A DNA stretch of 14,546 bases, from the NCBI GenBank assembly GCA_020847355.1, contig JADLCG010000171.1, positions 1-14,546 on the forward strand, in the 5' to 3' direction. Position 1 is the stretch's first letter, and each line of letters starts with the position of its first letter. Origin of the DNA: Anaerolineales bacterium (GTDB lineage Bacteria > Chloroflexota > Anaerolineae > Anaerolineales > Villigracilaceae). Positions 7,078 to 14,249 of the stretch are shown piece after piece. The notes under the pieces were generated by a model. That model saw only the letters and a list, made by a program, of their open reading frames with translations, had not been told where the DNA came from and did no database searches. The position numbers and the translations under genes were made by a program.

Positions 7078-8085
7078 ATGGCTCAACAGAAACAACCCTT
7101 TTCAGTGAAAAAAAACTTCCTTGTATTGTTATTCCTGCTCATTGGCGCGTTGACGATCTCTTGTTGTCTGCTTACCATGATCCCTGCGGCGGCTGAAGGC
7201 ATCTTGTTCGGAGAGTCTAGAGAGGAACTGCCGCTCTCCATCTTCATGGTTTTTGTGTTCCCGTTTATTTTTAGCGCATTTGTCAGCGTTGCGGTTTTGC
7301 TCCTCTCCTTAATTGCGCGGCAAAGATGGCCCATTTCGCTTCCGGTTTCCATTCTTTTCTTGGGCGCGCCGCAAATTGCGTATCTCATCGTTTGGGCGGC
7401 GTCCTGGGCGGCGCATTTTTTCTACGAGCCGACTCCAGAAGACGAATCCCGCACCAAAAATTTCTTCGGGCTGTCCATCCTGCCGGAGCGAAAAATGGAA
7501 GACGAAGCCGCCAGACTGCGGCAAATGAAAACGCTTTGGGACGACGGCATCATTACGCAGGAAGAATTTAACGCGCAAAAGAATCAGTATCTGGGCGCTT
7601 ATCAGGCGAAGCAGAAGAAAGCTGAAGCGCCGCGCTTCTTTTCCGTTTGGCAAATTGCAATTGCCGGAATATTAGGCGGCATTTTTGGAGGCGCCATCCT
7701 GATCGCGCTCAACTACCGCAGGCTGAAGAATAACCGTCTCGCGTTGACTAGTTTTTTAGCCGGATTTATCGGACAGGTTATTTTTCTCGCGCTGAATTAC
7801 GCGCTGGTTGTCGTGGCTCCCGATCTTGAATTTTACGCAATTTTTTTGGTTCTTCTGATTTATCCAATCATCTTATATATCTGGTACGCTGAAACGCAAA
7901 AAGAGACGATCAACGAGCTATTTCTCACGCAAACGGCTGTGCAGGCTTCCTGGTGGCTGGCGCTTTTGATCGGAATTGCCGCCGGATTTCTATTCCTATT
8001 TTGCGTCTCTCCTATTGTATTTTTGTTCGGGGCGTTGATCTATTCGCCGCCTGTGCCGGTTCCCACGCCTACGCCCCTGCCTTAA
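7078..8085 (+). CDS. Polytopic membrane protein with an internal SHOCT-like segment
   Basis: The 335-residue protein has about seven hydrophobic helices: roughly 13-35, 52-80, 86-110, 191-211, 221-247, 249-271 and 291-322. Between helices 3 and 4 is an 80-residue charged cytoplasmic stretch. Within it, residues 146-173 (LRQMKTLWDDGIITQEEFNAQK) match the SHOCT pattern, a short oligomerisation helix pair normally found at protein C-termini. The tail is proline-rich (PPVPVPTPTPLP). GGAGGAAG before the ATG at 7078 supports the start. I do not recognise the family beyond the SHOCT element, and function is unknown. It is divergent from mccB and is followed 80 nt later by an alpha/beta hydrolase gene that has its own candidate promoter. 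Confidence 0.8.
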   Translation: MAQQKQPFSVKKNFLVLLFLLIGALTISCCLLTMIPAAAEGILFGESREELPLSIFMVFVFPFIFSAFVSVAVLLLSLIARQRWPISLPVSILFLGAPQIAYLIVWAASWAAHFFYEPTPEDESRTKNFFGLSILPERKMEDEAARLRQMKTLWDDGIITQEEFNAQKNQYLGAYQAKQKKAEAPRFFSVWQIAIAGILGGIFGGAILIALNYRRLKNNRLALTSFLAGFIGQVIFLALNYALVVVAPDLEFYAIFLVLLIYPIILYIWYAETQKETINELFLTQTAVQASWWLALLIGIAAGFLFLFCVSPIVFLFGALIYSPPVPVPTPTPLP

Positions 8086-8112
8086 CCAAAAAAAATTGGG
8101 CAAAAAGTCCAG

Positions 8113-8140
8113 TTGAATTTTGTCCAGAAAGCCCTATACT
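8113..8140 (+). promoter_or_regulatory. Sigma-70-type promoter of the alpha/beta hydrolase gene
   Basis: TTGAAT (8113-8118, 4 of 6) and TATACT (8135-8140, 5 of 6) are separated by 16 nt. The start would be near 8147, giving a leader of about 19 nt with GAAGGAG before the ATG. Arms TCCAGT (8108-8113) and ACTGGA (8138-8143) form an inverted repeat that spans the promoter. Confidence 0.5.
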
Positions 8141-8165
8141 GGAAGGGATATAGAAGGAGCAAATA

Positions 8166-9119
8166 ATGAACAAACAAGACGGCGACGGACAAGGCGCGCG
8201 CAAATCTGCCGCCTGGCTGGAAATCCCAATCTTCATTCATGGCATTTCTCCCGATAAATATCCCAATACCGGCGTGGAAGAATACGATGAATTGCTCGCG
8301 CTAGTCAAAGCGAAGTTCAAAGCCTATCCAGATAAACATTTTTCCGCCGAGCCGATCTACGTCACCTGGGGCGTGCCAAACAAAGATTCAGATTCCAACA
8401 CCAACCAATATCTCGCCGAAGTGGAGCGGGCGATTCAGAGAAAAGTCAAAGCCAAAATGGGCGGCGCGTACAGCAACCCCTTTGGCATCACCGGTCACCT
8501 GCGCGATCTATTATTCTTCGGCATGTCAGATTTATTCTATTATCTATCGGCAGACGGCGAAACGGATTTACGCGAACAAATTTTTGAATCCGTCGCCAAA
8601 GAACTCAAAAAAATAGATCGCAAACATGCTAGCTCAATTTCATTGACGATCTTCGGACATTCGGCGGGGAGCGTCATCGCGCATGATTTACTCTTTCATT
8701 TGTTTTCAGAAAAAAAACACGAGAGCGAAGCCAACAATCAAAAAATGCGAAGCGCCATGGACGACCTACGCGCGCTGGTAAAGCAAGGACGTTTACGCAT
8801 TCGGCGCTTATACACTTTTGGTTCGCCGATTAGCCTGCTGACCTTGCGCGCCAAAGCTCTGATCTATAAAATTAAAGCGGATGCGCCGCTCAAGCCGCAA
8901 GACCTCGGCTTGATGTCTGGGGATGATTTGAGCGATCCGCGCTGGGTAAATTTTTGGAGCCGGCACGACCTCGTCTCATATCCGATAGAATTTTTATACG
9001 ACAACAAAAAGGGCTTGATCGAAGATCACGAAATTTCCGCATCGCTTAGCCCCGCCACAGCCCACACCAGCTATTGGACTTCCGAAGAAATGGCGGAACA
9101 TATCGCCAAGACGTTTTAA
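8166..9119 (+). CDS. Alpha/beta hydrolase (lipase/esterase-like)
   Basis: The 317-residue protein shows the elements of an alpha/beta hydrolase. FIHGI (23-27) gives the strand and oxyanion loop, GHSAG (164-168) the nucleophile elbow with Ser166, and YTFGSPI (216-222) follows as in lipases. RHDLVSYP (Asp268) and TAHTSYW (His300) are the likely acid and histidine of the triad. There is no signal peptide, so it is probably cytoplasmic, or membrane-associated through a partner. The insertion around 105-130 (HLRDLLFFGMSDLFYYLS) could be a hydrophobic lid. GAAGGAG lies 5 nt before the ATG at 8166. It follows the SHOCT membrane gene in the same direction but may have its own promoter. The substrate is unknown. 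Confidence 0.82.
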   Translation: MNKQDGDGQGARKSAAWLEIPIFIHGISPDKYPNTGVEEYDELLALVKAKFKAYPDKHFSAEPIYVTWGVPNKDSDSNTNQYLAEVERAIQRKVKAKMGGAYSNPFGITGHLRDLLFFGMSDLFYYLSADGETDLREQIFESVAKELKKIDRKHASSISLTIFGHSAGSVIAHDLLFHLFSEKKHESEANNQKMRSAMDDLRALVKQGRLRIRRLYTFGSPISLLTLRAKALIYKIKADAPLKPQDLGLMSGDDLSDPRWVNFWSRHDLVSYPIEFLYDNKKGLIEDHEISASLSPATAHTSYWTSEEMAEHIAKTF

Positions 9120-9139
9120 GCGCCGCAAACTTTTAACAA

Positions 9140-9173
9140 AAAAGGCTGGAAGATGTTCATCTTCCAGCCTTTT
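9140..9173. terminator. Bidirectional rho-independent terminator between convergent genes
   Basis: A perfect 15-bp stem (9140-9154 with 9159-9173) carries a 4-nt loop, with A-runs on the left arm and T-runs on the right. It therefore has a U-tail in both directions. It lies between the stop of the hydrolase gene (9119) and the stop of the small gene ending at 9178, serving both. Confidence 0.93.
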
Positions 9174-9177
9174 CATT

Positions 9178-9420
9178 TCAGCCTTTCAACGGCGGCGCAT
9201 CTTTATCATAGACAAAAACTTGCACGTCCATACCGTCGCTATTCAACAGATCAATTGCGGGTTGAAAAGTCGCGTCTTTGATTTTTTGCATCTCTTCCGC
9301 CGGAGCGTAAACTGAAAGCCGCGCTTCTTCGTCCGAGATTTTCGCGGCTTTGATCTCCGCGCTTGCGCAGGCGGCTGTGATCAAATCGGTCATTTTTCCA
9401 ATGGCATCATCAATAGACAT
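9178..9420 (-). CDS. Hypothetical 80-residue protein downstream of mutS2
   Basis: This short protein has an N-terminal helix rich in Ala and acidic residues, then alternating strand and helix segments (ARLSVYAPAEEMQKIKDATFQPAIDLL, MDVQVFVYDKD). The pattern suggests a small alpha/beta fold with no membrane segment, Cys cluster or DNA-binding motif. GGGAG lies 8 nt before the ATG at 9420, supporting translation. It starts 35 nt after the mutS2 stop with no terminator between, so it is probably co-transcribed with mutS2. I do not recognise it. Confidence 0.65.
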   Translation of the reverse strand: MSIDDAIGKMTDLITAACASAEIKAAKISDEEARLSVYAPAEEMQKIKDATFQPAIDLLNSDGMDVQVFVYDKDAPPLKG

Positions 9421-9455
9421 AAGCGACTCCCAGTTTCTTCAAATTATACAACGCA

Positions 9456-11873
9456 TCAACTTACATTCAACTTCGCCACCGTCACGCCTTCGCCGCCTTC
9501 CGTATGCCCGCCTTCTTCAAAAGATTTCACATACGAATGTCCGCGTAACGCCTCGCGCACGGCTTGCCTCAACTTACCAGTTCCCTTGCCGTGAATGATT
9601 CGCACAAACGGCAAACCTGAAAGGTATGCCTGCTCTAAATATCTTTCCATTTTATCCAACGCATCTTCGCTCATCAAGCCGCGCAAATCTACTTCCATGC
9701 CGGGCGAGCGTTTTAGATCTAATGCCGCAGGTCGCAAGTCAGCAGACCTTTGAGTTTTGACTTTCGACTTTTCAACTTCAACCTGCGACTTACTAACTCG
9801 TTCCAAATCGGATAACCTTACGCGCACGCGCAACGTCCCAATTTGAACTTCCGCCTCAGACTCACCCAAAGCGGTTACTACACCCTCGGCATTCAGCGTG
9901 CTGACAGTGACCTTCTCCCCTAACTTAATCGCCTGATTACTGGTTGCTGATAATTGCTCGCTGTTCTTTCTTTGAACTGGAGCTTCCGCTTTTTCCTCTA
10001 TCTTTTCCATCTTCTCTTCAATGGCTTTGATCGCTTGCAAAGGTTGGCTGGCTTTCTTCAATTGGCTCTTCAACGAATCCAGATTGCTTTTCAACACAGC
10101 CACTTCCAACTCGCCTTCGGCGCGCGCTTTGGCGAGCGTCTCGCGGCGTTCATCTTCTATTTTTTCGAGGCGCTTTTCCAAATCTATATTTTGTTTTTCA
10201 AGTTTGCTTCTGGCTTTTTCCAGCTTTTCGCGTTCGCGTGAAGTTCGGTTTCTTTCTTTGCGAATATCGTCTAATAATTTATCGGCGCGTAAATCCAACG
10301 GATTAATTTCCGCTTTGGCGGATTCGATAATCTTTTGCGGTAGCCCCAAGCGTTGAGCGATTGCCAAAGCGTTGGATCTGCCCGGGAGACCGAGAGTCAG
10401 CTTATAGGTCGGGCGGAGCGTTTTTATGTCAAATTCAAGCGAGGCGTTTACAACTCCATCCGTTGAATGGGCAAAGGTTTTTAATTCGGGGTAATGTGTC
10501 GCCACAAAAGTCATCACGCCGGTTTCGAGTAAGTGACTCAAAATTGCGCGGGCAATCGCGGCGCCTTCTTGCGGGTCTGTGCCTGAGCCAAGTTCGTCAA
10601 AAATCACCAGCGCACGATGATCAATTTCTTTCAAGATGCGAATGATGTTGGTGATATGACCGCTAAAGGTTGAAAGCGATTGCTCGATAGATTGCTCGTC
10701 GCCGATATCGGCATAGACCGAATGAAAACAGGGCAGTTGCGAACCGCTTTGCGCGGGGATGTGCAGTCCGCTTTGCGCCATGAGAATTAACAAGCCAACT
10801 GTTTTCAAAGAAACAGTTTTGCCGCCCGTGTTCGGGCCGGTGATCACAATGGCGCGTGTGCCTGCGCGCGGATCAACATCAATCGGCACAACCTGATTTG
10901 GGTCAATTAAAGGATGGCGCGCGTGAATGAGCTTAAGGTCAAAGGTTACAGGTCTCAGGTCTTGCGGCTTTTGACCTTTGCTCTTTGACAATTCATATAA
11001 TATTGGCTCGCTGGCTTTAAGTTCTTCCGCATATTTGGCTTTGGCAAAGGCTAAATCTAAGGCGGCTAAATTTTCAACGCCATACTTTAACTCCGTAGCG
11101 TGTTCGCCCACTTGCGCTGAAACTTCCGCGAGGATTCTTCTTTCTTCATCACGTTCAGCAAGTTGCAACTCACGGATTTCATTATTCGCTTCAACTACCG
11201 GCAGAGGCTCTACGAACAAAGTTGCGCCGCTGGAAGATTGATCGTGGACGATGGATTTGATTCTGCCTTTGAATTCCGCCCGCAATGGAATCACATAGCG
11301 CCCATCGCGTTGCGTGATGATCGGTTCTTGCAACATGGAAACCGTCTTTGAATCGGTGACGTATTTTTGCAGGCGGCTCATCAAACGGTCTTGCGCGATT
11401 CTCAAATTGCGGCGGATGTCTGCCAATTTTGGCGAGGCGGAATCTAGCACTTCGCCGCGTTCGGAGAGAATGCGCGTGATGGCGTCCACCAACCCGTAGG
11501 TTTCGGGTAAGCCTTCAACGATCAGTGTGAGGCGGGGATATTCATCCGCCTTTTTTTCAAAATTCCTTTTGAGTTCGCGGCAAGAAATTAACGTAGATTT
11601 CACATCCAACAAAGCATGTGGATCGAGCACGCCGCCACGCGCCGCCAAATCGGCGCTGGGGCGAATATCATGCGCCGCGCCTACGCCCATGCCCTGCAGA
11701 GATAAAATTTTCCGCGCTTCAGCGGTTTCGCTTAAACGCGCCTGCGCCAACTCATACGAATCGGTTGGCGCCAAACTGCGGGCTAATTCTACCGAAGCGG
11801 AAAAATCACAAAAGCCGGCGAGCTTTTCCAAAATCTTTGGGTATTCGAGTACGTTGAGAGTCTTACGATCCAT
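9456..11873 (-). CDS. mutS2: MutS2 family ATPase with C-terminal Smr domain
   Basis: The 805-residue length is near that of MutS2 proteins. The N-terminal core and lever region precedes the ABC-type ATPase: Walker A GPNTGGKT at 346-353, then Walker B VIFDELGSGTDPQEG near 423-437. A charged coiled coil spans about 515-625, a KOW-like beta segment about 648-690, and an Smr nuclease domain about 725-805 (DLRG and HGKGTG motifs). In Bacillus MutS2 splits collided ribosomes; other MutS2 proteins have been linked to limiting recombination. The gene has a perfect TATAAT 6 nt before its ATG and no ribosome site. Unusually, three stretches of the coding sequence are heptanucleotide-phased repeat arrays, encoding residues about 294-315, 636-647 and 695-721. 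Each lies in a predicted loop or linker. Confidence 0.95.
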   Translation of the reverse strand: MDRKTLNVLEYPKILEKLAGFCDFSASVELARSLAPTDSYELAQARLSETAEARKILSLQGMGVGAAHDIRPSADLAARGGVLDPHALLDVKSTLISCRELKRNFEKKADEYPRLTLIVEGLPETYGLVDAITRILSERGEVLDSASPKLADIRRNLRIAQDRLMSRLQKYVTDSKTVSMLQEPIITQRDGRYVIPLRAEFKGRIKSIVHDQSSSGATLFVEPLPVVEANNEIRELQLAERDEERRILAEVSAQVGEHATELKYGVENLAALDLAFAKAKYAEELKASEPILYELSKSKGQKPQDLRPVTFDLKLIHARHPLIDPNQVVPIDVDPRAGTRAIVITGPNTGGKTVSLKTVGLLILMAQSGLHIPAQSGSQLPCFHSVYADIGDEQSIEQSLSTFSGHITNIIRILKEIDHRALVIFDELGSGTDPQEGAAIARAILSHLLETGVMTFVATHYPELKTFAHSTDGVVNASLEFDIKTLRPTYKLTLGLPGRSNALAIAQRLGLPQKIIESAKAEINPLDLRADKLLDDIRKERNRTSREREKLEKARSKLEKQNIDLEKRLEKIEDERRETLAKARAEGELEVAVLKSNLDSLKSQLKKASQPLQAIKAIEEKMEKIEEKAEAPVQRKNSEQLSATSNQAIKLGEKVTVSTLNAEGVVTALGESEAEVQIGTLRVRVRLSDLERVSKSQVEVEKSKVKTQRSADLRPAALDLKRSPGMEVDLRGLMSEDALDKMERYLEQAYLSGLPFVRIIHGKGTGKLRQAVREALRGHSYVKSFEEGGHTEGGEGVTVAKLNVS
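9713..9789. repeat. Heptanucleotide-phased inverted array A inside mutS2
   Basis: Read on the minus strand from 9789, the sequence divides into eleven 7-nt units. The first six follow GTCRAAR (for example GTCGAAA at 9768-9762). After a central GTCTGCT (9747-9741) the units switch to the opposite orientation (GACTTGC, GACCTGC). The last two units are degenerate. The tract encodes the linker between the KOW-like segment and the Smr domain, including a DLRPAALDLK stretch. Confidence 0.65.
9933..9967. repeat. Heptanucleotide array C (CTGATTA type) inside mutS2
   Basis: On the plus strand, five 7-nt units begin at 9933, four of them starting with CTG (CTGATTA at 9933, CTGGTTG at 9940, CTGATAA at 9947, CTGTTCT at 9961). 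The unit at 9954 is degenerate. It encodes SEQLSATSNQA on the minus strand, between the coiled coil and the KOW-like segment. Confidence 0.5.
10931..10993. repeat. Heptanucleotide-phased inverted array B inside mutS2
   Basis: On the plus strand, nine 7-nt units start at 10931. The left ones follow G-Y-N-N-N-A-G (GTCAAAG at 10938, GTCTCAG at 10952). A central GTCTTGC lies at 10959. The right ones are inverted (GGCTTTT at 10966, GACCTTT at 10973). The tract is 63 nt, so it keeps the frame, and it encodes a 21-residue insertion before the conserved ARHPLI strand that includes DLRPVTFDLK. Confidence 0.65.
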
Positions 11874-11879
11874 GCGGCG

Positions 11880-11885
11880 ATTATA
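11880..11885 (-). promoter_or_regulatory. -10 box of mutS2, leaderless arrangement
   Basis: Minus-strand TATAAT (11885-11880) is a perfect -10, and six nucleotides (CGCCGC) separate it from the ATG at 11873. The start would fall on the A of ATG, so the message may have no leader. The best -35 is CTTACA, 16 nt upstream, 4 of 6 to consensus. Confidence 0.6.
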
Positions 11886-11898
11886 CTTTGGAGTATAA
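11881..11898. promoter_or_regulatory. 18-bp palindrome overlapping the mutS2 -10
   Basis: TTATACT (11881-11887) and AGTATAA (11892-11898) form a perfect 7-bp dyad around TTGG. It covers most of the -10 and the adjoining spacer, the position of a repressor operator. Because TATAAT-like boxes are AT-rich, part of the symmetry may be chance. Confidence 0.4.
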
Positions 11899-12065
11899 AG
11901 TTGTAAGTAGTCGGTCGAAATAAATTTTACAAACCATCGCTCAAAGCGGCGGCTTGAGCAGGGAGGATTTCTCCGTGTTCTTTGTGCGCTCTGCAGTTAA
12001 ATCTTTTAAAAGCCCGCAGAATTAGAAACTTTCTCGGCTATAAGCGCGGCTACAATAAAATAAAC

Positions 12066-12076
12066 AATGCTATACT
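12066..12076 (+). promoter_or_regulatory. Extended -10 promoter of the sulfatase gene
   Basis: AATGCTATACT contains TGC then TATACT (12071-12076, 5 of 6). The start would be near 12083, leaving a leader of only a few nucleotides before the ATG at 12087. No Shine-Dalgarno is seen, consistent with a very short or absent leader. A second weaker -10, TACAAT, lies at 12051-12056. The rest of the 213-nt gap from 11874 shows only a small imperfect hairpin at 11939-11959. Confidence 0.5.
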
Positions 12077-12086
12077 TTCAAGCCCT

Positions 12087-13565
12087 ATGAAAATCATAAA
12101 AAATATTTTAATCTTGCTGGTTGTTTTTTCGCTGAGCGCTTGCGAACTCCCGCATAAAAACCAACCGAACATTATCGTCATCCTAACGGACGATCTCGAC
12201 ATTAAACTCATGCCGTATTTGCCCAAGACGAATCAACTGATCGGCGAGCAAGGCGCGAGTTTTACCAATTATTTCATCACTACGCCGTTGTGTTGTCCCT
12301 CGCGCGCTTCCATGTTGCGCGGTCAGTACGCGCACAATACCGATATTATGGAAAATTCCCCGGGCTTTATCCGCTTTTTCAAATTGCAGGAAGAAGAAAC
12401 CGCCCTGCCGGTTTGGTTGCAGAAAGCCGGTTATCAAACTGCGCTGATCGGAAAATATTTGAATAATTACCCAACCAACGCGGGCAGAAACTACGTCCCG
12501 CCCGGCTGGAGCGATTGGCAAGTGTTCATGGATGTAAAGAATAGCCGCACGGCTTACTATAACTACATCCTCAGCGAAAATGGGAAATTGGTCGAATATC
12601 ACGAAGCCGAAACGGATTACAGCACGGACGTATTCAAAGCCAAATCTTTGGAATTTATCAATACAAATTTGACCGCCAATGCGCCGTTCTTTCTGCTCGT
12701 TTCCACTTACGCGCCTCACGGACCTTCCACGCCCGCCGCGAGACATGCAAATTTGTTCAACGATTTGCAATATCCGCACAACCCCTCCTTCCATGAACCT
12801 GATCTTGCGGATAAACCGAAAGTTATTCAAGCCTTATCGCAAACCGGCGATGATTTTGACGCTGGCGACGCCAACGCCCTCTTCCAAAAGCGCGCCCAAT
12901 CCGTGCAAGCGGTGGATGAATTAGTTGAGGAGATCATCCAAACTTTGCAAGTCCATAACGCCCTAGAGAATACTTACGTCATCTTTACTTCAGATAATGG
13001 CTTTCACATGGGCGAGCATGGTCTGACCTCGGGCAAAGGCACAGCCTACGAAGAAGATATCCACGTCCCCTTGCTGATTCGCGGACCCGGCATACCCGCC
13101 GGCGGCGTAATCGCTCAAATGGCGGCGAATATAGACCTCGCGCCCACCATTGCGGAAATGGCAAACGCCGCGCCGCCCAGCTTTGTGGATGGCAGGTCTT
13201 TCATGCCGTGCTTACGCAATCAAAAAACGATTTGGCGCAACGGTTTACTGCTGGAGTTTGGCTACATTCGAGACAATGAGCAAAATTCAGCCGGCGGCGA
13301 TTCGGAAACCGACAACGCTTTGGTCGGCGTCCCCGGCGGAAAGTATCGCGGCATTCGCTTTGAAAACTATACTTACGTTGAATATAGCGGCGGCGAAATC
13401 GAGTTCTACGATTTACTCAACGATCCATATCAACTAGATAACCTCGCTTCGCAATTGAGCGCCGCAACGCTGACAGATTTACACGCCCAACTCCAAGCCT
13501 TGCAAAATTGCGCGGGCGCCGAGTGCCAAAAACTTGAAGACAATTTGAAAATTGAAATAAAGTAA
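12087..13565 (+). CDS. Lipoprotein sulfatase, N-acetylglucosamine-6-sulfatase-like
   Basis: I start at the ATG at 12087, which gives 492 residues and a clean lipoprotein signal (KIIKNILILLVVFSLSAC, lipobox LSAC, Cys19). An in-frame TTG at 11982 would hide the signal and is rejected. The mature protein is a type I sulfatase: metal-binding TDD at 34-36, the formylglycine motif CCPSR with Cys69 as the residue to be modified, GKYLNNY, and later TSDNGFHMGEHG and HVPLLIRGPGI. The order and wording of motifs closely resemble N-acetylglucosamine-6-sulfatase (GNS) and related glycan sulfatases. It probably removes sulfate from extracellular glycans at the outer face of the membrane. The formylglycine-generating enzyme it needs is not in the window. 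It heads an operon with the HAD gene 16 nt downstream. Confidence 0.92.
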   Translation: MKIIKNILILLVVFSLSACELPHKNQPNIIVILTDDLDIKLMPYLPKTNQLIGEQGASFTNYFITTPLCCPSRASMLRGQYAHNTDIMENSPGFIRFFKLQEEETALPVWLQKAGYQTALIGKYLNNYPTNAGRNYVPPGWSDWQVFMDVKNSRTAYYNYILSENGKLVEYHEAETDYSTDVFKAKSLEFINTNLTANAPFFLLVSTYAPHGPSTPAARHANLFNDLQYPHNPSFHEPDLADKPKVIQALSQTGDDFDAGDANALFQKRAQSVQAVDELVEEIIQTLQVHNALENTYVIFTSDNGFHMGEHGLTSGKGTAYEEDIHVPLLIRGPGIPAGGVIAQMAANIDLAPTIAEMANAAPPSFVDGRSFMPCLRNQKTIWRNGLLLEFGYIRDNEQNSAGGDSETDNALVGVPGGKYRGIRFENYTYVEYSGGEIEFYDLLNDPYQLDNLASQLSAATLTDLHAQLQALQNCAGAECQKLEDNLKIEIK

Positions 13566-13581
13566 AAGAGAGGAAATAACT

Positions 13582-14232
13582 ATGATCGTCGTCTCAGATA
13601 TGATGGGGACTTTAACCACCGGCTCGCCGTTTTTAGGTCTGGTGGATTGGATAAAACACAACCAGAGCAAACTCCAAGCCAACTTAACTATGGCTTCGAT
13701 CATGCCGTCTTATCTCTTAGCCAAAAGCGGATTGATTGACTGGCAGGCTTGGGGTCAGAAATTGATGATTGAAAGCTTGGCATATATCAAAGACGCGGAC
13801 GAGCTAAAGCTGAAGCAAATCTCTGAATGGGTCGTCGAACAGGATTTATGGAAGAAACGCCGTCAGGATGTAATTGACCAATTGCTCAAACATCGCGAAA
13901 GCGGCGCGCAAGTTTACATCGCCAGTAGCGTGGTGGAGCCGTTCATTGAGCCGTTCGCCAAACGCATTGGCGCGCAAGTGAGTGGCACGCCGGTGGAAAT
14001 CAAAGACGGTAAATTACGGATGGTTGGAGAACTCGTCGCCAGCGAAAAGAAAATCGCGCAGATTCTGAATCGGTTAGGCGTGAAGCGCGTGGACTACGCT
14101 TACGGCGATACGTACATGGACATCCCCTTGCTGGAACATGCCGATCATCCCGTGGCAGTTTACCCGGACGCAAAACTAAAACAGACCGCCTTAGAAAAAG
14201 GCTGGGAGATTTTCGGCGCTACGTCCGCATAA
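13582..14232 (+). CDS. HAD-superfamily phosphatase-like protein with altered motif I
   Basis: The 216-residue protein has HAD landmarks. Motif I is SDMMGTLT with nucleophile Asp6; motif II is YIASS (112-116); motif III a Lys near 156-157; motif IV YGDTYMDIPLL (Asp176, Asp180). An all-helical cap sits between motifs I and II (about 15-95), as in phosphoserine-phosphatase-like members. The general acid/base normally two residues after the nucleophile (DxD) is Met8 here. That is unusual for a phosphatase; some relatives have Glu there. Catalysis may be reduced or altered. GAGAGG lies before the ATG, 16 nt after the sulfatase stop and 17 nt before the next gene, so it is mid-operon. The substrate is unknown. 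Confidence 0.85.
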   Translation: MIVVSDMMGTLTTGSPFLGLVDWIKHNQSKLQANLTMASIMPSYLLAKSGLIDWQAWGQKLMIESLAYIKDADELKLKQISEWVVEQDLWKKRRQDVIDQLLKHRESGAQVYIASSVVEPFIEPFAKRIGAQVSGTPVEIKDGKLRMVGELVASEKKIAQILNRLGVKRVDYAYGDTYMDIPLLEHADHPVAVYPDAKLKQTALEKGWEIFGATSA

Positions 14233-14249
14233 TAGCCTGAGGAGCGAAC

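Noticed and set aside
11975..12025. 16-codon GTG open frame with GGGAGGA upstream, a possible leader peptide
   Set aside because: Good ribosome site, but there is no run of regulatory codons and no terminator or antiterminator pair after it; too short to support.
11982..12086. N-terminal extension of the sulfatase from an in-frame TTG
   Set aside because: It would bury the lipoprotein signal peptide and cross the candidate promoter; no ribosome site fits the TTG.
12183..12830. 215-codon open frame on the minus strand inside the sulfatase gene
   Set aside because: It is the mirror of a well-supported coding region with all sulfatase motifs on the plus strand; its translation is rich in unusual Arg/Ile/Phe runs and shows no family.
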